Positions 1 through 10,450 are shown, numbered from the stretch's first letter. The stretch: DNA of 30,585 nucleotides from Gymnopus androsaceus JB14 (GCA_009733575.1 ML769926.1:1-30585), one strand, 5' to 3'. Notes: generated by a model from the sequence alone, not told the origin. Numbers and translations are program-made.

Positions 1-303
1 GAATTTCTCCACAACGCATGTATAGATTTATATGAAACAAAATGCTATCCTATGCTATTTTTTATGTAGATTTCAGTGGTGATACTCATTTTTGCTGAAA
101 ATCAGTTCCTGCAGAGCACCCTTTTAAAACCATTATAAATTTGTCCATAACTCAGAAATTACTAAATATGGCAATAAACTGACTTCAGAAATGAACTCGC
201 AGGTCATGAAAACATATATCTACAACTTTTTTGAAACTGTTCGATGCTTGCTATATGGGTAAACATGCTGTTCGGTTAATTTCTGGCACCATTGTATCGG
301 ACA
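1..303. other. no recognisable feature
   Basis: A+T-rich stretch upstream of the first recognisable RBR exon. In the frame of that exon a TAA occurs near 259-261, so the exon must begin after it, probably at the CAG ending near 303. I see no coding segment here. Upstream exons of the RBR gene, if present, lie outside the window. Confidence 0.4.
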
Positions 304-956
304 GAGCCTCATTGAGCAGATGCATATGCCACAAAAAGATTACGAGATCTTTGAACAGATGATGCTGTTGCAGTACAGTATCCCAGTCCATTGCTCGAGG
401 TATGTATAACGTCTTTCATTGCCAACCAATAATCTGACTTTTTTCAATCAGATGCTCGCAAACTGCGTTTATCGATCGAGACGAATACCAAGAAGAGGTC
501 ATTGTTACATGCCCACTTCCTGGATGTGAACATTCCTGGTGCAAGACCTGTATGCAGGACATTGACTTTGGAGGGCCGGCGCACTCGTGTGATGGTTCAA
601 ACGAGCTAGCGAGTCTCATGCGCGAAAAAGGATGGAAGGCTTGTCCAGGATGCCAGACAAATATACAGAAAGCGGATGGATGCAACCATATGACAGTAAG
701 TACATAATTTCTCAGCTGTTCTTTCCTTCTTGTACTCATTTCCCCTCTAGTGTCCTTCGCCAGGTTGTAACATGTGCGTATCTTTTCCCAACATATCGAT
801 TAGTTGTGAATAAATATTGACGATCTTTTTTATAGGCATTTTTGTTACCGCTGTGGTCAAAGCATCATTCAATCTACACTAACCAGCGAGGTGCGGAATG
901 CAATCAGTGGACATTATGGTGCTTGCCAGTTACTCGAGGTCGAGGAGGAAGAGTAG
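304..956 (+). CDS. RBR-type E3 ubiquitin ligase, C-terminal part (IBR/RING2), 5' end outside the window
   Basis: Exons approximately 304-399, 452-695, 751-773 and 836-956, joined by GT-AG introns of 52, 55 and 62 nt in consistent phases, ending in TAG at 954-956. The translation carries Cys/His pairs of the RING-IBR-RING class: VTCPLPGCEHSWC, then KACPGCQTNIQK, GCNHMTC and HFCYRCG. The last three are the IBR/RING2 signature of fungal RBR ligases, which pass ubiquitin through a RING2 cysteine to a substrate. The tail is acidic (EVEEEE). RING1 is not seen, so this is either a gene cut by the window edge or a fragment. All visible zinc ligands are intact, unlike the duplicate at 9013-9692. The family assignment is firm; activity and start are unknown. 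Confidence 0.8.
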
Positions 957-1194
957 TACCTCCTGTCCCCGTTAGCGTGACTTTTTTCTCTTTTTTTGAA
1001 TCCCGTTTTAATGCACAAGCATACAGTAGTAGCGAAAATCTGTCTAGATATGCGTGTATATGTACTTGTATATATCTGTGCAGATGTATATGAAGCCAAC
1101 AGAATAAAGCACAAGGACTCAATTAGGCAATGGTAAGATAGGTAGGTATATGAGAGGAAAACAGAAAGTGATGTTCGCGCGACTACATTAAATC

Positions 1195-2232
1195 TCAGTT
1201 CCCTCGAAGTTTGATACCGATATGGTTAGCGCCTACTTGAGGGACGTGCTGCAGTTTTTCCTGCATAGTATATTGAATCTGTACTAATACCATCACATTG
1301 TAGAAGGAAGGCGGCATGATCTTGTATTTTGTAGAGCGATTGGAGACAACGTAGATGGCATTGAGAGTAGGAAGGAACTGGAGACACTATCAGCAAGATC
1401 AAGTAAATTAAAACATTGATTTGCGTACCTTCTCGCGCACTAGCAATGGGTGATTTTTTAATATTTGATCCTTAGCGCCACTATAGTGGCAATCCCCGAC
1501 AGCCCCAATGTCAGGAGCAACGACTATACACAACATTGGTTGAAGCGTGTACCCGTGAAACGTTGGCACGAAACGCTTGAGAGCAAGAAATAAACTGAAA
1601 TTTGATTTACTGCACAATCAGTAGAAATAAATAAAGGTCGGCCTATCGCAAATAGTCTACGAATATATATATGTATTAAAAGAGACGAATAATAGTCAAT
1701 ACACCATATGAGAAATCGAAGCAAATGTAAGAACCGTGGTGCTCACCATGGAATATTTATCGTAAACAACCTTGCAAACCCTCATTGATGGTACTGCTAA
1801 ATCCAGGCCGTCGCGCCATTTCATGATTGTAGAATAAGGGATGGGCTGAGGCCATTTCTGCTTTGCGATTTCCAGAGCTTGCACCTCGGCAGCAGCATGT
1901 TGAATACGTGCTTCCTTCCTTTCCAGTCGTCTACGGTCGTTGAAGAAACCAGGGGCCGGTTGGCCAGCATCCAGACGTGATACATAAACAATGGACGCAG
2001 AGCGAATAGCATTGAGTATTGAAGATGGATAACCGCGACCTTCCATCACTTCGTAAATCAATGATTCTAAATCTCTTTGTGCAACACAGTTGTGTATCTC
2101 GGTATTTTCACTGATGAATACCTCAACAAGGGTTTGATTTGAGAGTTTATACAGTGAAAGGTAGTCGTATTGGAAAACCTTGCTGATATCCTTAGCGCCA
2201 CTAGCGTGGCATTCCCCGGTATATGGTACACG
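1195..2232 (-). CDS. hypothetical protein, C-terminal exons, function unknown
   Basis: Three coding blocks read on the minus strand: 2232-1747, 1575-1429 and 1386-1195 (stop TGA at 1197-1195). The 42-nt gap between the last two blocks has a GTACGC donor and TAG acceptor, both in phase 0. The gap 1746-1576 begins GTGAGC, but its acceptor is uncertain. Visible segments include a Lys/Arg/Glu-rich helix (RRRLERKEARIQHAAAE), KWPQPIPYSTIMKW, and a final block with VSNRSTKYKIMPP and QEKLQHVPQVGA. The upstream frame is closed by TGA at 2235-2233, yet similar-looking coding resumes above it, so a lesion or another intron may lie there. I do not recognise the family. It may be the 3' part of the same gene as the blocks at 2505-3217. 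Confidence 0.4.
1468..1498. repeat. 31-bp hairpin-containing repeat, copy 1
   Basis: A 31-bp segment matching 2188-2218 at 28 of 31 positions, with unrelated flanks. Its core is a perfect inverted repeat, GCCAC-TATA-GTGGC. Read on the minus strand it lies inside the predicted coding block and encodes GDCHYSGAKD. Confidence 0.5.
2188..2218. repeat. 31-bp hairpin-containing repeat, copy 2
   Basis: Second copy of the motif at 1468-1498. The arms GCCAC and GTGGC are kept and the spacer is TAGC instead of TATA. In minus-strand translation it gives GECHASGAKD. It could be paralogous exons, or a short repeat that inserted into coding sequence. Confidence 0.5.
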
Positions 2233-2504
2233 ACCTCATTTCAGAGGCCAAACCTCAGAGGCAGTTGCGAAGGGCGTAGCGTGCTCGTGACAACCTGATT
2301 TCAAAGATGAAACTTCCAAAGAGGAAGATACTAGTTTAAACCCAAAATACAGCACAATTAATATGTCGAAAACAGCCGAGAAAAATATATATGTAACCCT
2401 AACAAGATTTCGTGTAACGTAGTCATATTTAGGAAGGTCAAAGGCCAACGTCTAACGAGGACGATGGGGTAGACGAGAAAGGAACAGAAGCAGAAACATA
2501 TGTT

Positions 2505-3217
2505 TCATGGAAGTAAAAAAAATGTGGCTATACTGATCCATAATGAAGAGGATGTGGTTCCTTCTATACCTATGAAGGCATAACAGGGCTTGACTGGTGT
2601 GCATTTGGTGCCCGGGTCGTAAAGCTGAAAGTGAACAGATAATTCCTTCTTGATAGTTTCGTAAGGGAACCGATCCAAGTTGATAACCATTATCAACTTG
2701 AAGAATACCAGGCCTCTGAGCACATCCGGTTGCTCCAACATCCATTTCACAAGCCTCTGGCTAGAGTATCCACCATTGCCTTGAACATTTCCGGCACCGG
2801 AGGTTTCATGAAAGAAACTAGTACAAATAGTCAGACTGTGTTCCCAAAGGAAGAAAACACGGACGCACCTCCTGCCAGTCAAGTCCCAATTTCAAAGGCG
2901 GAAGCTGCTTCGCATCTTCGGATGGTCGAGACCAAGTTGAATAACCGCACGGCAGGGCTGGTATAGTGTGCACAATTTCCTGCCAAAAGACTAAAAGCCG
3001 ACTGCTGCTCCTAGTGGAATACTTCCATAGGGAATTGATTAGAAAAAGATATAATTGGAGCGTTCTGGAGCCCCAAGCGTGTCTTCAACTCCGGCTGGTT
3101 GAGCGTCCATGAAACTATGCTCTCAGCTCCGACATGAGTATGAGCATTAAAAATTCCCAGTCCAGTAGCATCCCTCTCAATTCTAAGAAACTGAGAAACA
3201 ATAAGAGCAGACCAAGG
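2505..3217 (-). pseudogene. hypothetical protein segments with an internal duplicated motif, broken or incompletely spliced
   Basis: Minus-strand coding blocks 3217-3023 and 2979-2869 join cleanly over a 43-nt GT-AG intron in phase 0. A further block of about 2829-2505 does not join in phase to any splice site I can find, which suggests a frameshift or a missed exon. The blocks look coding: SALIVSQFLRIERDATGLG and NAHTHVGAESIVSWTLNQPE in the first, and YSSQRLVKWMLEQPDVL with NLDRFPYETIKKEL in the third. These two parts align with each other ('IVSWTLNQPEL' against 'LVKWMLEQPDV', then 'NQFPMEEI' against 'DRFPYETI'), so the protein seems to contain a repeated unit of about 60 residues. I cannot name the family. 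The region may be upstream exons of the gene ending at 1195. Confidence 0.4.
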
Positions 3218-3794
3218 CTGAGAAAGATGTATGATTCATGCACCTCCCATAACTTCTTCAAGCCGGTTTACAATCCCATGAAGAGAACCTCCTGAGTTTA
3301 CCGAAAAATGCAGGCATGATTTCCGAAGCGGTTTCCTTTTACACGCGCCAGACCTGCCGTCAACTTAAAGTAGACTGGCCAAGCCTCTACTTCCTAGAAA
3401 GAAACTCGACCACAGATGCCAAACCTATTACATACTTGGTCAAATGAAAACATGTTTAGTTCTTTTGTACGATGCTTACCTGCAACTTGGTGACAACAAG
3501 CTCATAGTGATAGCAGAAGAGACAGAGACTAGAGATATGCATAGAAAGCGTGTAACAGGTGGTATTTTCTTGATTTCTGCAACAATAGCTTCCATGGTGA
3601 AGGAAAGAGGTAGAGTGACATGTCTGACATGTGCACTTTGAGACGCGTTCTTTAAGCGCCGCCGTACCCAGCGGCTTGAAATTTCAGGACTACTTATATG
3701 AGATACAAATTAGGACTCTGTGCAATATGTCGGGGTATGGTTCAATAAACTCTCTCTTTTCTCTTTCTTTTTCCCTTTTGGACATCTGAAAAAC
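3218..3794. other. no confident feature
   Basis: On the minus strand 3300-3390 gives a short coding-like run (WPVYFKLTAGLARVKG) followed by a GTAAAC donor, possibly an upstream exon of the preceding minus-strand gene, but it does not splice in phase to 3217. The short plus-strand frame at 3444-3641 has no recognisable motif. The end of this stretch is pyrimidine-rich. Confidence 0.3.
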
Positions 3795-4397
3795 TAGGGT
3801 TTCCAGATACAATACAATTCAATTTATTTGACCTAAATCCAATAAACTGTGAATTGCACTGATACATAAAAAATATGAACTGACATAAACCATGTACTTG
3901 TACCAGTACAATTAGTGAATTGACACAATTTATTATGATACATCTGATTTATATTAGTTCAAGTTTAAACTGATATAGACTGGTTTAAACCAATTTACAC
4001 CATACCAAATTGCAGGAAGCTATAAAAAGATATTACATAGTAGCAAGTGAAGTCCATACTCTCAATGGATTTCATGGCCTACACACCACTTATCCTGTAA
4101 TGAAGCAAAAAGTCTTTGCAAGAAATGTATCCTACAACTGCATTTTATATTGTTTAGTGAGTAACAGTCAAAAATATGCCAACTTAAATCAGTATAAATC
4201 AGTTGAAATTGGTACAAGTTTGTACCAATATGAATTGGTTTATAACAGTTTATGTATTTTTTGGATCTTCAATAAATCATGAATTGCACTGAGTTTAAAT
4301 TGTGAATCAGTACATCTTTACCCAGTTTATTTTTTGATACAATTCAATGCAATTTATGATTTATTTGCAGTTTATTGAATTGTATCTGGAAACCCTA
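3795..4397. mobile_element. MITE, hAT-like, 603 bp
   Basis: The termini are inverted: TAGGGTTTCCAGATACAAT at the left and its complement at the right end (about 25 bp, near-perfect). Flanking bases are TGAAAAAC on the left (3787-3794) and TGAAAACT on the right (4398-4405), an imperfect 8-bp target duplication that becomes TGAAAAC if one A of the run is discounted. TIRs starting TAGGG with 8-bp duplications fit hAT-derived MITEs. The interior is very A+T-rich, has no coding capacity, and shows weak inverted symmetry (for example TTGGTACAAG against its complement near the middle). Confidence 0.7.
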
Positions 4398-4799
4398 TGA
4401 AAACTCAAGAAAAACTTGAATTTTTGTTGCATCGCATCAACATTGCATCCACAGACAGCCTGAATGCAAAGTTCAGCTGACCTCCATCTGAGGTTAATTC
4501 CCTTATCTTTCCCAGACAGAAACATTAATATCTTGTGCCACAAGAATGGTTGAAATAGGAGAATCAAGATTCAAACTTGACACTTGTGGGCGTGTGTTGG
4601 GAACAATAAATGCCCGTTCTTTGTTTCTGCTCTCTCGAGTCTCAAGCTTCCAGTCAGGTCCAATTCATTTCAGAACAGAATGTTTACACCGCCAGAAAAT
4701 TCATTGTTGTTGAGTCAGGATGCAGCAATCTGTCATTCACCACTATTACACTTGATTATTGCCAGCAGAGAACATGCTCAGTCATTCCCAAATAGCCAA
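4398..4799. other. intergenic, nothing recognised
   Basis: Low-CpG sequence between two MITEs. The overlapping short frames near 4584-4847 show no domain or codon pattern that I can support. Confidence 0.3.
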
Positions 4800-4801
4800 T
4801 A

Positions 4802-5084
4802 CAGTGATCATGGAGTCCTTGAGCCACCTGGAGTCCTTGAGCCATGACATATTTGTATTGGATTGAATAGAATACGGCATGGCTCAAGGACTACAAATTT
4901 TGATCTGAATTCAAGAAAAAATAACAGTAATTACTTGCCCTTTGTCTGAAGGTCCTTAAAGTAGCTCAGTCTTTGTTTCAGAACCCTTGGATGATTTCTA
5001 TCTACTTAGATATGTTCAAAATGTAATGCAGCAATTTCCGCATGCAAAAATCAAAGCTGTGGCTCAAGGACTCCAAGATCACTG
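4802..5084. mobile_element. MITE, Tc1/mariner-like, 283 bp
   Basis: Terminal inverted repeats of about 26 bp start CAGTGATCATGGAGTCCTTG on the left, and the right end is the complement with one mismatch. TA flanks both ends (4800-4801 and 5085-5086), the Tc1/mariner target duplication. Inside the left arm the GAGTCCTTGAGCCA unit is repeated, and a matching complement CATGGCTCAAGGAC lies at about 4879-4892, so the element can fold back twice. No coding capacity. Confidence 0.75.
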
Positions 5085-5266
5085 TATAGAACCGGCGGCG
5101 TCTCATTTTGTGGATTAGCAGTCTTGAATTGTGTTTGTAGTGCTTTTCAACTGGGCGGCCCTGCTCCTATTTTACAATCACTTCTTGGTAATATTGCGGG
5201 AGACACAACAAATGTAGGATGGCAATTGCTCGTACTGTCTTCACAAATTGATAGCTTCTTGAACAG

Positions 5267-5515
5267 GAAATATTAAGTGCATCAGACAGGTGGCCTGGTA
5301 GTGCACATCTTGAGGTGGATGATCTGCTACAGCTCCCTCTGTTCTCCAGGAGCCTCACGCATCTTGATTATCGGAAATATGATGGAGTGGATATAAATCA
5401 GCTTGTTGCTCTACTCCGGTATGTGTACAATCTAAAGTATCTCAGGATTCTCCTTTCCTCATACATACAACCAGGCAACTCGAAGATCATGTGGGCCTTG
5501 TTGCAGCAATCATAA
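5267..5515 (+). pseudogene. F-box/LRR-like protein remnant
   Basis: One open block of about 82 codons follows a plausible acceptor (TTGAACAG at 5266) and ends in TAA. Its pattern, SASDRWPGSAHLEV then LLQLPLFSRSLTHLDY and INQLVALLRYVYNLKYLRI, resembles the helix-rich, leucine-rich middle of the many fungal F-box proteins: an RW motif, then 'LTHL', then 'LLR...NL..L'. Only this block is seen. The F-box at the N-terminus and the other leucine-rich units are absent, and I cannot trace further exons downstream. It is probably a fragment. The assignment rests on pattern alone. Confidence 0.4.
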
Positions 5516-6137
5516 TCCAACTTCCAGAAATTATTGCATGTCTCAAGGTTCCTCTCAGGCATTACATGAATCTCGAGTCCTCCTCTTGCTCTGTGGCACC
5601 TTCTCATGTGTTTGTCATTTTTGACTCACATCCTTGACCTTCTTATCAAGATGGAGCTGGCTGGTTCTTCAGTGCCTCATTAGATGCCACAGCCAGTCAT
5701 ATCCATACTCTGATTAGAGTGGACCATTGAATTTTTGTCAATCCAGACAGACAGTGGCAAGCCCACTGGCTATTGAACCAATTCTCAGCACACATTGTTG
5801 CTCCACAGGAACATCAGGAATGTAAGGATGCAGATATGCAATGTCTCATTTGGGAGACTTCATTCTGCATTCTGGAACTTCAGGCTGAATTGGCTGAGGC
5901 TAAGTATTGCATCAGCAAAACCTGGGTGGTCTCCAGAGATCTCCAGAGTGCCTGTAGCTTCTGGAGCAGCTGGAGCAAGGTTACCTATTCCAGAGACCTC
6001 TGGAGACCTCTGGAGACCCCCAGAGAGCTATTTAATCAAGTTTCCATGTTGTGTAACCATGAATTAATAATAGAAATTTTGTATTCATTATTTTTATATA
6101 CTATAACAATAGGCATGCCACAGCAGTTAATATTATG
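5516..6137. other. intergenic, CTCCAGAG-rich left arm
   Basis: No gene recognised. Between about 5917 and 6025 the motifs CTCCAGAG and CTGGAGAC recur. An inverted counterpart lies at about 6820-6924, including the 14-bp word ATCAGCAAAACCTG at 5922-5935 and its complement near 6911-6924. These may be arms of a larger degraded element that encloses the MITE at 6140-6401. Confidence 0.3.
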
Positions 6138-6139
6138 TA

Positions 6140-6401
6140 CTGTATAATTACAACCTAAAGTTCCCATAACCATAACATGGTCCCTGGGAACTTGGTCATT
6201 TTGAAAACTGTAATGCATAATGGGGTTCAAGGAACTTTGAATTTTGCAAAATAGTAACTCAACATTCCCAAAATTGCGCCAAAATGCCCAAAAAACACCA
6301 GAAATTTTTCCGTAGCACTAATTTTTGGCCTGAGAACTCCACTTTTTGAAGTTCTTACCGTAATGCATAAGACCCAGGCACTTTAGGTCATAATTATACA
6401 G
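6140..6401. mobile_element. MITE with TA target duplication, 262 bp
   Basis: Ends are CTGTATAATTACAACCTAAA on the left and the complement of CTGTATAATTATGACCTAAA on the right (about 25-bp TIRs with two or three mismatches). TA lies at both flanks (6138-6139 and 6402-6403). There is no coding capacity. The TIR differs from that of the 4802 element, so it is a separate Tc1/mariner-type family. Confidence 0.7.
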
Positions 6402-7255
6402 TAGTAATAAGTGACGAGCAGTATTTGAATTTTGACAAGGTTGCACAGTTCTGAGTCCTCCCTCTCAGTCCCAATGTTTCCATACTACTCTTCTTGATTT
6501 CCTGCTCTCTGCCAAGTACATTTCACAAATGCTTCTACATTTCTGGCCAATTATGGCAATCAGCTTTGGAAAACAGCATTGTATGAAGATGACACCTACC
6601 GCAACTAGTATGTTGTAACAAAGGGAGAAAGAAAAAAAAATACAAGTTTGTCAAAACTTGAAAGTTGAAAGTCAGGCATTTTATATGACTTCCTGATAGT
6701 TTACAGCATTGTTGATGACACAAGGAGTTGCTGATGGCAACCATCATTATGTTGAGGGCACTCAAGGCAAAAAAGGAAAGTCCAATCATTCCCAAAGTGC
6801 CATCAATCAGCAACTGCAGCTTTGTTCTCTCCAGAGTCTCCAGAGTTCTCCAGAGCTCTCCGGAGACTTATTCAATTCTCTGGATGCTCCAGCAGCTCCA
6901 GCAAAGATACAGGTTTTGCTGATGTGTAATAATACACTGGAGAGCACCAACAAGAAGTATGAGGAAGAGCTTGATGGACTCTGCTTGAGTAAACATCAGA
7001 AAGGGATTAAAGGGCTGGTATACATGGGTTGGAAATGGCTAGAGTCCATGAGCAATCAGATCAATCCGAAAGGTTTAATTTAATGCAAGGAAGGAGGTTG
7101 TTGAAGGTTCCCTTGACTACTAACTGATTTGAAGAGAAAAGCACTTGACAGTGGCACAGGCATTGCAAATGAACAAGGTTTGTATTTGGAGGAAGTTTTT
7201 GAAAAGCCAACTAACGTATGACAATGCACTGAACTAATCAAGGGGGAAAAGCAAA
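6402..7255. other. intergenic, right CTCCAGAG cluster
   Basis: No gene recognised. CTCCAGAG-type words cluster at about 6827-6870, followed by GCTCCAGCAGCTCCAGCA. They mirror the cluster at 5936-6020 in inverted orientation. A plus-strand frame over 6709-7083 exists but is driven by these simple words. Confidence 0.3.
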
Positions 7256-7418
7256 CACCAAAGCATGGGTCAAGCATGCCAACTCAACAAACAACTTTGT
7301 GTATCCACACAAACACCAAGGCGCGGGTCAAGTATGCCGGCTCAACAAATGATTTCACGTATCCAAAGTGAAACACCCAAACACAGGTCAAGTACGCCAA
7401 CTCAACAAACAACTTAGC
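7256..7418. repeat. tandem repeat, three units of about 58-60 bp
   Basis: Units begin at 7256, 7314 and 7374; the last is truncated. Each contains CACCAA(A/G), then GGTCAAG, then GCC(A/G)(A/G)CTCAACAAA. The middle unit keeps more CpG (GGCGCGGGTC) than the first (AGCATGGGTC), consistent with CpG loss in the others. Confidence 0.7.
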
Positions 7419-9012
7419 ATGAATTGGGAGCCTTTACATCTCCGCGCAATGATACTCCAACTCTCAGGGAATCCTGCGAGTTACCTAACAAGCTTATACG
7501 ACTGCCACGCAAGTCACTTGAGTAGGCATTTTTAACACACTCAGTAAAGAGCGGGCAAGAGGTAGAATCTGTTAGTAAGCTAGGTAACACTCCAAGAAGC
7601 TTCCTCCCTAAAACTACACCAAGCCAACACTTGGGTCCAAGACTTTCTTAATCAACAACAGGCTTGTTGAGATGTGCACGTTAGGCTCCACCTGCAGTCC
7701 TAAGACTGATGTGACCTCTCTCTGAGATGCAAACCAGGAATGCTCAACTTAATAGCCAGGAAGTAGAATGAATTGCCTCAGTATTATTGAGGTTACAACA
7801 AGGCCACCTGTTTCAAAGGTTGTAGAGGATGATGCAGACATGTCTGAGCATGTACAAATCACTACAGGTCCTAAGATAGAACTGCGTTTCAGGTATCAAG
7901 TCTAACTTGGATTGCTATGTAGAATGTAGCTACCCTTATATACTGGTATATCTCGGAAAAATACTAAAACAAAGAAATAATATGAAAGAGATTGAGACAT
8001 ATCCATAAATGTAAAATAACAAATAATCTTCCTCAATAAATCATCTCGGCACACCTAATTTTGGGGAAATCCATAACTCAGAATGGCAATGCTTGGAATT
8101 TGGTCCTAGATGAACTTGAGTCGCTTTCTTTTGCCTTGGAAACTGTGCAGGTCCTCCACATTTATGACTCAGTGAATTTCTATGGTGTGTGAAAACATTC
8201 CATGAACAGCCCTTGGAAGTATATCCATATTTGCCTCACCAATAGCGAGCTAGAAATTATGCCTAGTTCCATGTGGACTCAAGCCTAGATGCCTTGTAGC
8301 ACATGAATCTTGGAACAACACTGAAGCTCAGACAGGAATTATTCCTAGTCATTCCTTGCTCTAAGAGTGATTGCAATGAGATAGATCAGGTGGCCGCGTT
8401 GGTGATGCCACGGCAGGTATACCTTGGCACCCTCAAGCAATGCGCAACCCAAAAACACATCATCAATTACACTTGCCTTGGAGTCCTAATGGAGCCTTGG
8501 GCATCCAGCTAGTACAATATCTGGTCTCGGAGAGTTTAGCTTGCCTAGATGATTCTGTCATCCATGTTGCTTTTATCATCTCGGTCAAGAGACTTATGAC
8601 ATCACAGGAGTGTTTCCATTCATTGCGGCAGCTCTGGGCTGGAGTTACTTTTGTATAACCAACTTGTTTGGCTGCACCAAGTGCTGCCTCAGAAACTTCA
8701 ATCCCTTGGGTATGTCTTTTGATTGTCTAGCCTAGTAATAATTATATGTGTAGCCTTGCTCATCAACTTGGTATCCACCGAGCTTGACTTGCTACACCAT
8801 ACAATGCATAGGACTTGGAATGAGATGCATTCACAAAGTTAAGTGAGATACCATTAATGTGTACCATCACTCTGCAATCTCTAGAGTACAATAGACTCTC
8901 AATAGACTTCAACTATCAGCTCAGGCTCACTATAGTTCTTGGTATAACCATATTGAGTATAATACAGAATCTAGGATTATCAATTCTGTACAGTTTCAGC
9001 TTTAGCTGAAAA
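7419..9012. other. long CpG-poor stretch, nothing recognised
   Basis: About 1.6 kb without a supportable gene, TIR pair or LTR pair. Both strands are broken by stops. Short frames at 8303-8658 have no recognisable motif. It is probably old decayed repeat DNA. Confidence 0.35.
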
Positions 9013-9692
9013 ATCGGTGTATCATCTCATTGAACAGATGCATATCCCACCAGAAGATTATGAAATATTTGTAGAGATGATGCTTTTGCAATACAGTATT
9101 CCAGTCCATTGTTCAAGGTAATGTCTTTCATCACCATGCATTTACCAATAATTTGACATTTTCTCAATCAGATATTTGCAAACTGTGTATGTTGACTGAG
9201 ATGAGTATTGGGAAGAGGCTATTGTTACATGCCCACTTCCTGGATGTGATCATGCCTGGTGCAAGGAATTTATGCAGGACATTGACTTTGAAGGACCGCT
9301 GTACTCCTGCAATGGTTCAAATGAGCTAGCAAGTCTCATGCGTGAAAAAGGATGGAAGGTTTGTCCAGGATGCCAGACAAATATACAGAAAGCAGATGGA
9401 TGCAACCACATGACAGTAAGTACATAATTTCTCAGCTGTTCTTTCCTTCTTGTACTCATTTCCCCTCTAGTGTCCTTCACCAGGTTGCAATATGTGCGTA
9501 TCTTTTCTTAACATATTGAGTACTTTGTGAGTAAATATTTACAATCTTTTTTATAGGCATTTTTGCTACCACTATGGTCAAGGCATCATTTGATCTGCAC
9601 TAGCTAGCAAGGTAGGAAATGCCATCAGCGGACATTATAGTGCTTGCCACTTATTCAAGGAGGAGGAGGAGGAGGATGAGGAGGAGTGGTAG
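9013..9692 (+). pseudogene. decayed duplicate of the RBR ligase C-terminal exons
   Basis: The exon order and splice sites of 304-956 are reproduced: about 9013-9117, 9172-9415, 9471-9493 and 9557-9692. The reading frame is broken by TGA at 9197-9199, where copy 1 has CGA (Arg), and by TGA at 9591-9593, where copy 1 has CAA. Zinc ligands are lost: CKTC becomes CKEF, FCYRCG becomes FCYHYG, and the CS before QT becomes YL. GKxCPGCQTN-type and GCNHMTCPSPGCNM segments remain. A GAG-rich microsatellite lengthens the acidic tail. Most differences from copy 1 are CpG to TpG or CpA. Confidence 0.85.
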
Positions 9693-9902
9693 TACCTTCT
9701 GTCCCTGTTAGTGTGACTTTTTTTCTCTCTTTTTTTGAATCCTGTTTTAGTTTGTAAGCATATAGTGGTAGCAAAAATCTATCTAGGTATGCATGTACAG
9801 TATATGTACTGGCAAAAATAAAAGGTACTCAAAGGAAGCCCAATAGAATAAATCACAAAGGCTCAATTAGGCAATGGTAAGATAGGTAAGGTAGGTATAT
9901 GG

Positions 9903-10450
9903 AACTTGTGTTCAAACCGCCAAATTCTCACGCCCAAATGCGGCTCGATCATAAGATAAAAGATGTGATAAAGGGGAGATAAGAATCAGGCCGGAGTGCC
10001 GCCGTCCTCGGCATCTAACCCGGAGCCGGAGAGTCCTAATTCGTTTAAGAAATCGATGCATTGTACAAAACGGTACAAATCGAAACGGTAAATAATACAA
10101 ATCAATGGTAAAGTAACAGTAGTAAATACAAATTTAAAACTATAATTTTTAAAATACAAAGAAACATGAACTAAGTGCCAACTTCATAACCTAGGCTGTG
10201 AAGATACTTGGTCCACAATCCAGTCTCCGACGGGCCCAAACGGATTCCATTCGCCTGAGCGGGGTAACTTTGACATAGCACATAAGCGAGTAAGGTGTCA
10301 CGTAGGCCTTACGCGAAGTTCAAAGTAATTTGATTCCGACGGTTTACATCGGATACGGGCGGAGGCTCCGGATTTTTACTTTCTTATCATAGCTTTTATC
10401 TTATGATCGAGCCGCATTTGGGCGTGAGAATTTGGCGGTTGGGCAAAACT
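9903..10450. mobile_element. MITE/non-autonomous DNA transposon, 548 bp, 47-bp perfect TIR
   Basis: A perfect 47-bp inverted repeat lies at 9915-9961 and 10394-10440, starting AACCGCCAAATTCTCACGCC. The flanks carry a 9-bp direct duplication, GGTATATGG (9894-9902 and 10451-10459), while the undisturbed first copy of this DNA (around 1143-1150) has the site once. The outermost 7-12 bases are only weakly inverted. A 9-bp duplication suits Mutator-like elements; 8 bp (hAT) is possible if one G is chance. The interior has no gene but keeps many CpGs, unlike the host DNA around it. Confidence 0.85.

Noticed and set aside
842..1122. Short frames around the last RBR exon
   Set aside because: They ignore the splice sites that reproduce the conserved zinc-binding pattern.
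7256..7418. CRISPR-like array
   Set aside because: Three degenerate tandem units without distinct spacers, in eukaryotic DNA. It is a minisatellite-type repeat.
8040..8900. Possible decayed copia pol on the minus strand
   Set aside because: A few word-level resemblances, but no ordered run of integrase or reverse-transcriptase motifs could be found.
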